64,000 nucleotides of DNA from Pseudoduganella armeniaca (GCF_003028855.1 NZ_CP028324.1:1922001-1986000), one strand, 5' to 3'; shown: positions 15,732 through 27,239, counted from the first letter of the stretch. Program-made: numbers and translations. Notes: generated from the letters alone by a model not told the origin.

Positions 15732-17258
15732 TCAGGCCGGAACGGCGTTCTTCAGCGATTCGATCTTGACCGACCATTCCTTCGGCCCGGTCTGGTGCAC
15801 CGAGGTGCCGGTCGAATCGACGGCCACCGTGACCGGCATGTCGACCACGTCGAACTCGTAGATCGCTTCCATGCCCAGGTCCTCGAAGCCGACCACCTTG
15901 GCGTGCTTGATCGCCTTCGACACCAGGTAGGCGGCGCCGCCGACGGCCATCAGGTAGGCCGACTTGTGCTTCTGGATCGACTCGATGGCGGTCGGGCCGC
16001 GTTCGGCCTTGCCCACCATCGAGATCAGGCCGGTCTTCTCCAGCATCATGTCGGTGAACTTGTCCATGCGCGTGGCAGTCGTCGGGCCGGCCGGGCCCAC
16101 CACCTCGTCGCCGACCGGATCGACCGGGCCGACGTAGTAGATCACGCGGTTGGTGAAGTCCACCGGCAGCGGCTCGCCCTTGGCCAGCATGTCCTGGATG
16201 CGCTTGTGCGCGGCGTCGCGGCCCGTCAGCATCTTGCCGTTCAGGAGCAGGGTCTGGCCCGGCGTCCAGGAAGCCACTTCCTCTTTCGTCAGCGTGTTCA
16301 GGTCGACGCGCTTGGACTTCTCGGTGTCCGGCGCCCAGCTCACGCTCGGCCAGTCGGACAGCTTCGGCGGCTCGATGTACGCCGGGCCGGAGCCGTCCAG
16401 CACGAAGTGCGCGTGGCGGGTGGCGGCGCAGTTCGGGATCATCGCGACCGGCTTGGAAGCGGCGTGGGTCGGGTACATATTGATCTTCACGTCCAGCACC
16501 GTCGTCAGGCCGCCCAGGCCCTGCGCGCCGATGCCCAGCGCATTGATCTTGTCGCACAGTTCGATGCGCAGTTCTTCCAGCTTGTTTTGCGGGCCGCGCT
16601 GCTTCAGTTCATACATGTCGATGTCTTCCATCAGCGACTCCTTCGCCAGCAGCATGGCCTTCTCGGCGCTGCCGCCGATGCCGATGCCCAGCATGCCCGG
16701 CGGGCACCAGCCGGCGCCCATCAGCGGCACGGTCTTCAGCACCCAGTCCACCAGCGAGTCGGAAGGATTCAACATGACGAACTTGGTCTTGTTCTCGGAG
16801 CCGCCGCCCTTGGCCGCCACGGCCACTTCGACGGTATTGCCCTCGACCAGCTCCATGTGCACCACCGCCGGCGTGTTGTCCTTGGTGTTCTTGCGCTCGA
16901 AGTGCGGGTCCGCCACGATCGAGGCGCGCAGCTTGTTGTCCGCGAAGTTGTAGGCGCGGCGCACGCCTTCGTTGACGGCGTCCGTCACCGTGCCCTTGAA
17001 GCCTTCGAAGCGCACGCCCATGCCGATCTTCAGGAAGACGTTGACCATGCCGGTATCCTGGCAGATCGGGCGCTTGCCTTCCGCGCACATGCGCGAGTTG
17101 GTCAGGATCTGCGCGATCGCGTCCTTGGCGGCCGGGCTCTGTTCCGCTTCGTACGCGCGGGCCAGGTGGGCGATATAGTCGGCCGGGTGGTAGTAGCTGA
17201 TGTATTGCAGCGCTGCCGCCACGGATTCGATCAGGTCGTCTTGCTTGATGATGGTCAT
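15732..17258 (-). CDS. fumA: Fumarate hydratase, class I (4Fe-4S)
   Basis: 508 residues of the iron-sulfur fumarase type, with the alpha and beta parts fused. Cluster cysteines lie in ICQDTGM, GWCPPGMLGIGIGG and IPNCAATRH. The C-terminal beta region contains GPTTATRMDKFTDMMLEKTGLI, then SMVGKAERG, and YLMAVGGAAYLV. It converts fumarate to malate in the citric acid cycle. The start is ATG 17258, with no strong ribosome site. A YqhA-like membrane protein gene lies 28 bp upstream and murI 7 bp downstream, all leftward. Confidence 0.95.
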   Translation of the reverse strand: MTIIKQDDLIESVAAALQYISYYHPADYIAHLARAYEAEQSPAAKDAIAQILTNSRMCAEGKRPICQDTGMVNVFLKIGMGVRFEGFKGTVTDAVNEGVRRAYNFADNKLRASIVADPHFERKNTKDNTPAVVHMELVEGNTVEVAVAAKGGGSENKTKFVMLNPSDSLVDWVLKTVPLMGAGWCPPGMLGIGIGGSAEKAMLLAKESLMEDIDMYELKQRGPQNKLEELRIELCDKINALGIGAQGLGGLTTVLDVKINMYPTHAASKPVAMIPNCAATRHAHFVLDGSGPAYIEPPKLSDWPSVSWAPDTEKSKRVDLNTLTKEEVASWTPGQTLLLNGKMLTGRDAAHKRIQDMLAKGEPLPVDFTNRVIYYVGPVDPVGDEVVGPAGPTTATRMDKFTDMMLEKTGLISMVGKAERGPTAIESIQKHKSAYLMAVGGAAYLVSKAIKHAKVVGFEDLGMEAIYEFDVVDMPVTVAVDSTGTSVHQTGPKEWSVKIESLKNAVPA

Positions 17259-17286
17259 GTTAAAAACTCACTAGCGATTGGCTGGA

Positions 17287-17895
17287 TTAGTGGTGCTTGG
17301 ATGCTTGGTGCGTCAGGGTGGTCAGTCGGTCGGTGTAGGCAATCGCCATTGCCGACAGCAGGAAAGCGATGTGGATGCCCGTCTGTGCGATCAGGGTTTT
17401 CGTGTCGTAGACCTGGGCGTTGATGAAGGTCTTCAGCAGGTGGATCGACGAGATGCCGATGATGGCCGTGGCCAGCTTGGTCTTCAGCACCGAGGCGTTC
17501 ACGTGCGACAGCCATTCCGGCTGGTCGGGATGGCCTTCCAGGTCCATGCGCGAGACGAAGGTCTCGTAGCCGCCCACGATCACCATGATCAAGAGGTTCG
17601 AGATCATCACGACGTCGATCAGGCCCAACACCACCAGCATGATGGTCGTCTCGTTCAGCTTGGTCGGCATCGGCGCATCCGGTACCGCCACGGCCTGCAG
17701 GATGTGCTGCAGCGCGGCCTCGTTGCCCAGTGCGGCACCGATCAGGTCCTTCAGTTCGACCCAGAAGTGGAACACGTAGACGCACTGCGCCAGGATCAGG
17801 CCAATGTACAGCGGCAGCTGCAGCCAGCGCGACATGAAAATGAAGGCAGGGAGGGGCCGGAGGCGGTGCTTGTGCGGCTGCTGCGGGTCGGTCAT
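17287..17895 (-). CDS. YqhA/UPF0114 family inner-membrane protein
   Basis: 202 residues with four predicted membrane helices: about 22-40, 78-100, 135-155 and 170-190. The family signature segments are FMSRWLQLPLYIGLILAQ, MLVVLGLIDVVMISNLLIMV, IVGGYETFVSR and SSIHLLKTFIN. The function of the family is not established. The start at 17895 has AGGAG 11 bases upstream; an in-frame extension to 18234 would be non-coding leader. It is the first gene of the yqhA-fumarase-murI operon. Confidence 0.88.
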   Translation of the reverse strand: MTDPQQPHKHRLRPLPAFIFMSRWLQLPLYIGLILAQCVYVFHFWVELKDLIGAALGNEAALQHILQAVAVPDAPMPTKLNETTIMLVVLGLIDVVMISNLLIMVIVGGYETFVSRMDLEGHPDQPEWLSHVNASVLKTKLATAIIGISSIHLLKTFINAQVYDTKTLIAQTGIHIAFLLSAMAIAYTDRLTTLTHQASKHH

Positions 17896-18127
17896 CGTGT
17901 TGCGTCTCCTGTTCAATGATGCGGACAAAAACACCCGACATTCTACACTGCCCGCCTCGCTGTCGCAGCGGCCTGGCGGCACTTCCGCGGCCCCACGCAA
18001 CACCGCCGCCGATTGTGAGTAGAATGACAGGATTGCCATTGCCGCCCGGGGTGGCGCCCGGCTGTAAGGACGCTGTAAGCGCTGCGCCTTACTGTCTTGG
18101 CAAACCAATACCACGATGGAGACAAGC

Positions 18128-20131
<2,004 letters not shown>

Positions 20132-20149
20132 CGGCATCCTGCCGCGTCC

Positions 20150-20180
20150 AAAAAGCCACCCGCGGGTGGCTTTTTGTTTT
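20150..20180 (+). terminator. Rho-independent terminator of acs
   Basis: AAAAAGCCACCC and GGGTGGCTTTTT form a perfect stem with a minimal CG-containing loop and a long T tract, 18 bases after the acs stop codon. Confidence 0.92.
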
Positions 20181-20259
20181 TTTGGCTCGCATTGTCATCG
20201 CGCCGTCACGCGCCTGTCATATAACGTAGGCCCACCATCACAATATGAGGAGCCACCGC

Positions 20260-22185
20260 ATGCCGTTCGTCCCGAACCTGTCCCATACCCTGGTCGCCGC
20301 CGCCGTGCTGGCGCTGGCCGCCAACGCCAGCGCCGCGTCGTTCACGATTGCCGACACTTCGTCCACCGCGCAGACGCTGGGCCCAGGCGCCGGGCAGACC
20401 GGCGCGATCAGCGCCGGCGGCCAGTTGACGCTCGGTGGCGCCACGGTCGCCGTGACGATCTCCGGCAATGGCGCGGTGCTGGACAACCTGGGCACCATCG
20501 CACAGACGGGTTCCGGCCGCGCGGTGCGCGACAACAAGGGCACGACGGGCCTCGTCATCCGCAATGGCGCCACCGGCACGATGCGCACGGCCGACGCGGA
20601 CGTGATCCAGGTCGGCGGCAACGGCAGCGTCACGCTGGACAACCGCGGCGCGCTGCTGTCGCTGAACGCCTCGGCGGGCGGCGCGCAGGCCGTCGATTTC
20701 TCGTCGATGACGGGCGCGAACACGATCAACAACTACTCCGGTGCCGTGATGACGGCGCACGAAGCGGACGCAGTGCGGCCTGGCGCCAACGGCTTGCTGT
20801 CCAACGCGGGCACGATCCAGTCGCTGACCAGCGCGGGTGCCAGCAGCGACGCCATCGACGGCCAGGCCAACTCCGGCATCCGTGTCGTCAACGCCGGGTT
20901 GGTCTCGGGCGGCCGCCACGGCATCACGGCGGAGCAGGCCGACGCCGCAAATGCGTTCACGCTGCACGTGACGAACGAGGCGGGCGGCATCATCCGCGGC
21001 ACCAGCGGCTCCGGCATCAACGTCGATGGCTTCAATGGCCGCCAGGTCGTCACGATCGTCAACGCCGGTTCGATCTTCGGCAACGGCGTGACGGGCGATG
21101 GCGACGGCGTCGACGTGGACGGCCTGGTGGACATCACCAACGCCGGCACGATCCGTTCGCTCAACGCCTTCAGCGCCCCGGGCGCCGGGCTCGCATTCAG
21201 CGAGGGCGTCTCGGCCGGCGGCGGGCGTATCGTCAACACCGGCACCATCGAGGGCCTGCTCAATGCCGGCAACGGCAACGCGGTCGGGCGCGGCATCACC
21301 CTGGCCGGTAACGACATCGCCAGCGGACCCCTGGCAGGCACGCGCGAAGGCTTGTACGGCAACGCCACCATCGTCAACCAGGGCCTGATCCGCGGGCAGG
21401 GCGGTGCTGCCATCGTCGCCGTGGGCGCCGCCAGCGGTCACACCGTCACCATCGACAATCGCACCGGTGGCCGCGTCGTCGGCGGTGGCGCGGGCGTGGC
21501 GGCGATCCAGGGCGGCGCGGACGCCACGTTCATCACCAACGCTGGCACGATCGACGGCGGCGCGGGTGGCCGCGCAATCGCGCTGGGCGCTGCGGCCAAC
21601 ACGGTGACGATCAGCGGCGGCAGCGCTGCCGTCATCGGTGACATCGATGGTGGCGGCAATGCGGGCAGTGCCTTCGTCATCGATGCCGGTGCCGGCAATG
21701 CGTTCGCGTACGCTGGCGCGGTTTCCGGCTTTGGCAGCGTCGTGCTGCGCAGCGGCATCCTGACGCTGGCCAGCGCCAACCGGATCGACGCCGGCAGCGT
21801 GCTGGTGCTGGCGGGCGGCACGCTGGACCTGTCCGGTGCAGTGGAGCAGGCGTTCGCGCGCTTATCGTTGACGGACAGCTCGACGATCGTGCTGGGTTCG
21901 TCGGTGCTGACGTTCAATGGCTTGGGCGACGTGGCGGACGGTGCGGCGCTGTCGCTGGCGAGCTCGGTCGGCACGTTCCGCTTCCTGGGTGACTATGCCG
22001 GCAACGCGACGTTTGCCGAACTGATGCGGGTTACGACGGTGGATCACATGGCGGTGAGGTACAGCTTCGACGGTTTGTACACCAATGTGCAGGCAGTGCC
22101 GGAGCCGTCGGCGCTGGCGTTGTTGCTGGGTGGTCTGGCTGTCGTGGGATGGGGCATGCGGCGGCGCGGGGCACGTGTCTGTTGA
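20260..22185 (+). CDS. Large secreted beta-helix-like protein with PEP-CTERM anchor
   Basis: 641 residues. A signal peptide (TLVAAAVLALAANASA) is followed by roughly 500 residues of Gly/Ala/Asn/Thr-rich short repeats of the form (I/V)xNxGxI, as in passenger domains of autotransporters (NAGTIQSLTS, NAGLVSGGRHG, NTGTIEGLLNAGNG). The C-terminus has no autotransporter barrel. It ends in a PEP-CTERM sorting signal: VPEPSALALLLGGLAVVGWG followed by RRRGA. The protein is expected to be exported, processed by an exosortase and linked to the cell surface or exopolysaccharide. ATG 20260 was chosen because GAGGAG lies 9 bases upstream; an ATG at 20245 is in frame. No exosortase gene is in the window. 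Confidence 0.85.
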   Translation: MPFVPNLSHTLVAAAVLALAANASAASFTIADTSSTAQTLGPGAGQTGAISAGGQLTLGGATVAVTISGNGAVLDNLGTIAQTGSGRAVRDNKGTTGLVIRNGATGTMRTADADVIQVGGNGSVTLDNRGALLSLNASAGGAQAVDFSSMTGANTINNYSGAVMTAHEADAVRPGANGLLSNAGTIQSLTSAGASSDAIDGQANSGIRVVNAGLVSGGRHGITAEQADAANAFTLHVTNEAGGIIRGTSGSGINVDGFNGRQVVTIVNAGSIFGNGVTGDGDGVDVDGLVDITNAGTIRSLNAFSAPGAGLAFSEGVSAGGGRIVNTGTIEGLLNAGNGNAVGRGITLAGNDIASGPLAGTREGLYGNATIVNQGLIRGQGGAAIVAVGAASGHTVTIDNRTGGRVVGGGAGVAAIQGGADATFITNAGTIDGGAGGRAIALGAAANTVTISGGSAAVIGDIDGGGNAGSAFVIDAGAGNAFAYAGAVSGFGSVVLRSGILTLASANRIDAGSVLVLAGGTLDLSGAVEQAFARLSLTDSSTIVLGSSVLTFNGLGDVADGAALSLASSVGTFRFLGDYAGNATFAELMRVTTVDHMAVRYSFDGLYTNVQAVPEPSALALLLGGLAVVGWGMRRRGARVC

Positions 22186-22370
22186 CATGGCGTTGGCAGG
22201 CGGCGGTCGTTGCCGGTGTTTTGAGGCGCGGGAGCACGCAGCGTGCTTGAAGCGAGCGACGAAGCGTTTCCAAGCGGCAGATGCCGAATAGCAGAGGGCT
22301 GCGCCTGCAGCGCGGCCTTCGAATCTCCCGCGGAGAGCCCGCAGGGGCTTTCTTCTCTCCGCCAGCCCAA

Positions 22371-22408
22371 AAAACAAAAGCCGCCCAGTGGGCGGCTTTG
22401 TTTTTTTG
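22371..22408 (-). terminator. Bidirectional terminator downstream of tRNA-Ser
   Basis: AAAGCCGCCCA and TGGGCGGCTTT form a perfect stem with T-rich sequence on both sides. It ends the tRNA transcript on the minus strand and can also stop readthrough from the PEP-CTERM gene. Confidence 0.85.
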
Positions 22409-22411
22409 TTC

Positions 22412-22502
22412 TGGCGGAGAGAGGGGGATTCGAACCCCCGATAGGCTATGAACCTATACACGCTTTCCAGGCGTGCGACTTAAACCACTCATCCATCTCT
22501 CC
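22412..22502 (-). tRNA. tRNA-Ser (anticodon GGA)
   Basis: 91 nt with the long variable arm of a class II tRNA. Acceptor stem GGAGAGA/TCTCTCC, anticodon loop CTGGAAA (GGA) in the stem CACGC/GCGTG, variable arm TATAGGTTC...CTATC, T-arm GGGGGTTCGAATCCCCC, discriminator G and encoded CCA. Confidence 0.95.
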
Positions 22503-22699
22503 TGTATCACTGCTTCTCCCGCATCGCGAGAGGCGCAGATTATAGCAAGGATACCCGCTGAGTACAAAGTTTTTTTGGGAACACTTCCAGTGCGACCAAT
22601 CCTCACGTCAAGCGCTCCAACGACCAAGTGCCGCTTCATGACTTTCCATCAGGTCACGCACCCAGCCGCAACAGCAGCTGCGCTGGGTGCATTGCCCGC

Positions 22700-25600
22700 C
22701 TATCGTACCGTGAACTTCAGCACGCCTTCGCCCGACGCCGTGCCGGCCGCCTGGGTGCCCGTCGCTGCCAGTACGATCTCCTGTGTGCCTGTGTCGCATT
22801 GCCAGCGGTAGGTTTGACCGGATACCAGGCCGGTCGCGATCACGGTGCCTCTGAAACCGCAGCCTGCTTTCCATCGCAAACTGGCAGCCGCGGCTGAACG
22901 CTTCGCGAAGACCACCGTCCCGCCCGACTCCAGCGCTACCGCTGCCGCGCTGCCGTCGCTGCTGGGCAGCAGTTTGGCGGTGTTTTCGGTGGGATCGGCT
23001 TCCAGCCGGTTGTCTTCGACGTGCAATACGTTGAGGAACCACTGGTACGCGTCCGGCGCGCTACGTCCTTCATCCACCGCCGCGATTTCGATGCGCCAGT
23101 TGCCCGCATCCGTGGTCACGGGATGGGTTTCGCTGCCGGGAATGGCCGGGAAGTTTCGCCACGCGAATGAGCCGCCTCCCGTTGCCACCCGTGCCGTAAA
23201 GCGGCAGTCCGTATAGTTGACGTCGGCGGGCTCCTGGTCGCATGGTGCCCCGTCTGTCCCGCCGGCGAGCGTGATGCGGGCATTTTCTGGCAGCAGGGGC
23301 TCGATCGTTACCATGCCGTCGCCGTTACGGACAAGCAGCGGCAGGTTCGTCGGGGTGGGGGCGAGAACAACGCGGCCGCCGCCAGCGATGCTGTCGGCAT
23401 GCTGGGTGGCATGGCTTTGCGGCTTCTTGACCGTGTGCAGCAGCGATGTCGCGGCCAGGCGGCCCGGCGCATGAATCCGATCGAACACCAGCACCGTCGT
23501 TTTTGGCGAGGTCGAAGTCGGTCGCAGGTACAGGATGCTGCGCAGGAAGCCATCATTCTGGTCGAGCTTGGTCGAATAGGCCTTGCTGGCGTTCCCGGTC
23601 ACGAATGCGTAGCCACCTTCCTTGTCTTCCTCGTAATGCGTGACGCCATCCAGCGCATTGCGAGCACCCGGCTGGATTTCCGCGATGGTCGGGTACCGTT
23701 CCTGGCCAGCGTCTCCAACCCGGCGCTTGATCCACTGACCGCCGTCGTTGCTCATGGGTTTGCTGTCGTACAAGAACTGCTCGTTCGGGTCGAATACGAC
23801 AATGCTGTTGTGCGCGATCGTACGTCGGTAGTAATTCTTCCAATGGGTACTGTCGTACTCGTTGTAGAGGCCGGAGTCGACCAGCAACGGCGCACGCTTG
23901 TAGATGGTGAAGCTGTTCTGGTCGAGGTGCTGGTGATTCTCGCTGATGAAGGACGTCGACTTAAACTCCAGCAGCGTCGACTTCTCGCGATCCCAGCTGT
24001 CGCGCATGTAGACGTTGCCGGCCACCCTGTAACGGGCCGAGAGCGGCAGGGTGCTGAGCTCCGCCGCGGGCTGCCGAGTAGCCGGGAAGTACAAACGGTC
24101 CCACAGCAGCTGCGCCGAAGCCCATGGCCGGGCCGACTGGACGTGCTTTTCGTAGAATGTCGTGGCGACGCCGTCACCCTGGGTTGCGGCGGCCAGGGCC
24201 ATGTACCCAAGCGTCGGTTCCGGCAGCACCAGCTCGAACGCGTCGCCGGCGGCAGGGAAGGTATTGTCGGCATGCAGTGCGTAGATATACGGACGGATGA
24301 CCTTTGACTCGAACGTGGTGGGCGCTACCGTGGTGCCGCTGGACGGCACGATCGCGCGACGCCACATGACGAGCCGTTCGATTACTTCCGCGACGTTCGC
24401 ACCGTAGGCGTAAAGCATATGATGGCCACCTTCGCCAGATGCATAATTTCGGGCTGGAATCATCCCTTCGATCATGTGGTCGTATATACGGATGATAAGC
24501 GGCGTTACGTCGTGACCTTCGTTGACGCTTTCGTCAAGGATCGCCAGGAGACCCAAGGCAGCGCCGGTCATGGCGCTGAACTGGTGGCCACCGAGATAAG
24601 ACCGGGACAAGTCCGGTTTGCTTGCGCAGTCCAGCAGAGACGTCGAGGGCGCCAGCTTCGGGGTGCCGCAAATCATTTCGATCAGGTCATCATCCTGCTT
24701 GCCGCCCACTTCCGGTACGTCCGTACGGATGGTGTCGCGGATGGTGGCTCGAATTTTCCTTTTCAGTTCCGCGTCGAACTCGGGATCGTTGTAGAACCAG
24801 TCATACAGGACCCCAAGAGCGCCAACCCTCGCAGCCATGGCCCACTCGCGTCCTGCTGCAAGGTCGGTAACACCCATGATCAATTCGGCATATGCACGCG
24901 CGGCCTTGGCGTAGGCGACCGAGCGGTTCGAGATCTGATACGCCAGGGCCAGTTGCTTCGCCGTGCCGAGCGTATCGCCGCGCCCATTTTGCGCAACATT
25001 GCACAGGGTCGCCGGCTCCGACGCCGTCATGCAGGTGGCGATGCTGCCCGAGGTTTTGTCTGCAGCCCAGAGCAGTGAACCGCGCGCGGCATTGAGCTGC
25101 GAGTCGATGCGTTCGTGGCTCCACAATACCTGGTTTGCCACGAGGTCCTTCACCTGCAGGCCGCTTACGACATCGTTGCGACGCACGTAGGCGAAGTCGA
25201 ACTTCGGCGTCGTCTCGCCCGGCAGCCAGCGCGCAAAGAGCGCCGCGTTGTAGGCAATCTGTTTCGACACGGCCCCCGCCTTGTCGGTGACCAGGCTGGC
25301 CGTATGCTGCTCCGTGTCATAGCTCAGCGTTACTTTGGTGGGCTCGCCTGGGGACAGCGACAGCTCGCCGTACGCTGCATACGAAGCTTCTCCCGGAACA
25401 GTGAACGCGACCTGGAGCCTTACCTTGGGCGTTCCTGTCGTGATGTCCAGGGAGTCGATATGCCGAATCAGGATGGCGCTGACAGGATTGTTGTAGCCGC
25501 CGAAGACGACGCCATCCTGCGAATCGCCTTCTGCGCGCAAGTGGGTGGTAACCGTGAACGATATCTCGCCGCGCTTGGCGGGCAGGCGGCCGCCGCTGAA

Positions 25601-25747
25601 ATACTTGTTCAGCGCTGTCAGTTCAGCCGGTGTGGCGTACAGCCGTGGATGCGTGCGCCTTACGACGCCATCGATTGCCGCGAAAGCATGGGTCGTAACG
25701 GTAAGGGAAACTGCCAGGCAGATCAGTCGTAAAGCCGGGAGGGGCAT
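22700..25747 (-). CDS. Heparinase II/III-family polysaccharide lyase with N-terminal beta-sandwich insert
   Basis: 1015 residues with a signal peptide (LICLAVSLTVTTHAFAA). HPRLYATPAELTAL is the usual entry of heparinase II/III-type lyases. It is interrupted at about 55-200 by a LamG-like beta-rich insert (RGEISFTVTTHLRAEGDSQD to VTLSYDTEQHTASL). An alpha/alpha toroid (about 250-560) follows, then the C-terminal beta-sheet domain with ENHQHLDQNSFTIYKRAPLL and YYRRTIAHNSIVVFDP. In this superfamily, conserved His and Tyr residues act in beta-elimination of uronic-acid polysaccharides. The substrate cannot be read from sequence. AGGAG lies 8 bases before the ATG. No sulfatase or transport gene flanks it. 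Confidence 0.85.
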   Translation of the reverse strand: MPLPALRLICLAVSLTVTTHAFAAIDGVVRRTHPRLYATPAELTALNKYFSGGRLPAKRGEISFTVTTHLRAEGDSQDGVVFGGYNNPVSAILIRHIDSLDITTGTPKVRLQVAFTVPGEASYAAYGELSLSPGEPTKVTLSYDTEQHTASLVTDKAGAVSKQIAYNAALFARWLPGETTPKFDFAYVRRNDVVSGLQVKDLVANQVLWSHERIDSQLNAARGSLLWAADKTSGSIATCMTASEPATLCNVAQNGRGDTLGTAKQLALAYQISNRSVAYAKAARAYAELIMGVTDLAAGREWAMAARVGALGVLYDWFYNDPEFDAELKRKIRATIRDTIRTDVPEVGGKQDDDLIEMICGTPKLAPSTSLLDCASKPDLSRSYLGGHQFSAMTGAALGLLAILDESVNEGHDVTPLIIRIYDHMIEGMIPARNYASGEGGHHMLYAYGANVAEVIERLVMWRRAIVPSSGTTVAPTTFESKVIRPYIYALHADNTFPAAGDAFELVLPEPTLGYMALAAATQGDGVATTFYEKHVQSARPWASAQLLWDRLYFPATRQPAAELSTLPLSARYRVAGNVYMRDSWDREKSTLLEFKSTSFISENHQHLDQNSFTIYKRAPLLVDSGLYNEYDSTHWKNYYRRTIAHNSIVVFDPNEQFLYDSKPMSNDGGQWIKRRVGDAGQERYPTIAEIQPGARNALDGVTHYEEDKEGGYAFVTGNASKAYSTKLDQNDGFLRSILYLRPTSTSPKTTVLVFDRIHAPGRLAATSLLHTVKKPQSHATQHADSIAGGGRVVLAPTPTNLPLLVRNGDGMVTIEPLLPENARITLAGGTDGAPCDQEPADVNYTDCRFTARVATGGGSFAWRNFPAIPGSETHPVTTDAGNWRIEIAAVDEGRSAPDAYQWFLNVLHVEDNRLEADPTENTAKLLPSSDGSAAAVALESGGTVVFAKRSAAAASLRWKAGCGFRGTVIATGLVSGQTYRWQCDTGTQEIVLAATGTQAAGTASGEGVLKFTVR

Positions 25748-26056
25748 GGGAGACTCCTGTAGGGATAGGAGCCGATGATTGTAATTCCCTTTGCATGCAT
25801 GAAAACTAACGAAATGTCATCAACAAGCGGCTGGCTACTCGAGCACTTGCGAACGGAAATTCAGCCATGTTACCGACGGCGGCGCCCAACGCGACCGGGC
25901 GGCTGACGAGCAAAGTCCAGGAACGAGTAAAACGGGGCAGGGTGTACACCTAGCGTGCAGCAACGGCAGAAAAAAAAGGCCCCCTGAAAAGGAGGCCCCC
26001 ACCAACCCAACATATCAACCAACCATCAAGTCAGGCCAGTGTAACCATGCGCTTGC
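25748..26056. other. Intergenic region between lyase and protease genes
   Basis: No reading frame is credible. The right part holds a terminator for the protease gene. The left part, before the lyase start codon, is AT-richer and should contain the lyase promoter, but I cannot place hexamers with confidence. Confidence 0.5.
25971..26000 (-). terminator. Terminator of the secreted protease gene
   Basis: On the minus strand, GGCCTCCT and AGGGGGCC form a stem (one mismatch) with a TTTC loop, followed by a run of eight T. It lies about 60 bases after the protease stop codon. Confidence 0.8.
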
Positions 26057-26836
26057 TCAGCAACCCTGCGCCGTGCACAGTGGCACGATATTGCTGCTGG
26101 TGAAGCGCGCTCCGTTGAACGTCTGGCCGAACGTGCCCGTGCAGGTGCTGCTCTGGTAGCCGTGCACCACGGAGTTGACGTAGTTGCCGGTCCGGTACTG
26201 GCGGATCCATGGGCCGCCGCTGGAGCCGTAGGTCATGCTGCAGCCCATGTTCAGGATCGCCGCGCCACCGCAGGTCGAGCTGGCGCCGAAGCTCTCCGAG
26301 GTGCAGGCCTGCAGGGTCTGGCCGCCGCCCAGGTTGCCAGGATAGCCCAGCGCGTGGTGGTTCTGGACCGTGCCCCAGTCCCACGAACGGCCCAGCCAGC
26401 CCGTGTAGTAGGTGACCGGACGGCCCGCCGTGTTGTTGCCCAGCGTGATCAGGCAGATGTCGGAAGCGGTGTCGCCGTTGTTGATCCAGCTGACGGGAAC
26501 CCGTGCCGAGGTCCACGGGAACATGCCGTAGGGCGCGCTGCCGCTGTTGTACGCCGGGGCGAACGACCAGCCGTACACCCAGGCATTGGACGAGCGGTTG
26601 TAGCAGCAGTGGGCGGCCGTGACGATGATGTTGTTGCCACTGATGACCGAGGCGGAGCAGGTGCCGCTGTTGCTGAACAGTTTGCCGATCGCGCGCGGCG
26701 TGTTCGAATTGCCGGTTTCCTGGTACTGGGTGTAGACGTCCGGGGTGCCGGCGAAAGCCTGGCCCGACAGGCCGACACAGATGGCGAGAACGCTGGTACG
26801 GAACAGCGGCTGACCGAGGATTTGTTTCGTGATCAT
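26057..26836 (-). CDS. Secreted trypsin-like serine protease (S1 family)
   Basis: 259 residues with a signal peptide (RTSVLAICVGLSGQAFA). The catalytic triad is visible: His in VTAAHCCYN, Asp in NNGDTASDICLITLG and Ser in MTYGSSGGPW. Eight or more Cys (TCSAS, HCC, QACTS, TCGG, GCSM, TCTG, LCTAQGC) suggest several disulfides. The protein is related to bacterial V8-like or trypsin-like secreted peptidases and has no long propeptide. GGGAG lies 9 bases before the ATG. It follows a small secreted protein gene by 25 bp, and the two are probably co-transcribed and functionally linked. Confidence 0.9.
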   Translation of the reverse strand: MITKQILGQPLFRTSVLAICVGLSGQAFAGTPDVYTQYQETGNSNTPRAIGKLFSNSGTCSASVISGNNIIVTAAHCCYNRSSNAWVYGWSFAPAYNSGSAPYGMFPWTSARVPVSWINNGDTASDICLITLGNNTAGRPVTYYTGWLGRSWDWGTVQNHHALGYPGNLGGGQTLQACTSESFGASSTCGGAAILNMGCSMTYGSSGGPWIRQYRTGNYVNSVVHGYQSSTCTGTFGQTFNGARFTSSNIVPLCTAQGC

Positions 26837-26861
26837 TTCGGAACTCCCTTGCTTGGTGTGA

Positions 26862-27239
26862 TTAGCGATCCTGCTGGTCCATGGTTTTCCATTCTTCGGA
26901 AAAATCGCGGCGTGCCTCGTCGTCCGCGCTGGCGTTCGGCGCGCCGCCGTCCTCCATGTGGGGCTTGGCTGCAGCCAGCACCGATTTTTCCTCAGCCGAC
27001 AGTTCAGGCACCTTGCCCGGCTTGCCCATCGTCGTGGACGGATCCAGCGGTTTTGCCGCAAGGCGCTGTTCGCGCGTCATCGAAACGGGGCCGGCCAATC
27101 CCCGTGCCATGTTTTGTTCCGCTTTTACCGCGACCGTTTTTTCCTGTACAGATTTCACCTGGGCGGTGGCCATGGCACTGAATTGCAGCAGTGCGACACC
27201 GGAAGCGATGAATACAGCTTTCGTTAAAATCTTTGACAT
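26862..27239 (-). CDS. Small secreted protein upstream of the serine protease
   Basis: 125 residues with a signal peptide (KAVFIASGVALLQFSAMATAQ). The mature part is charged and mostly helical or disordered, with Lys/Glu-rich stretches (SVQEKTVAVKAEQNMARG, VPELSAEEKSVLAAAKPHME) and an acidic end (ADDEARRDFSEEWKTMD). It has no Cys. AGGAGG lies 5-10 bases before the ATG. Because the protease gene follows by 25 bp and lacks its own propeptide, this protein may be a separate foldase, inhibitor or substrate. That is inference; I know of no family match. Confidence 0.75.
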   Translation of the reverse strand: MSKILTKAVFIASGVALLQFSAMATAQVKSVQEKTVAVKAEQNMARGLAGPVSMTREQRLAAKPLDPSTTMGKPGKVPELSAEEKSVLAAAKPHMEDGGAPNASADDEARRDFSEEWKTMDQQDR

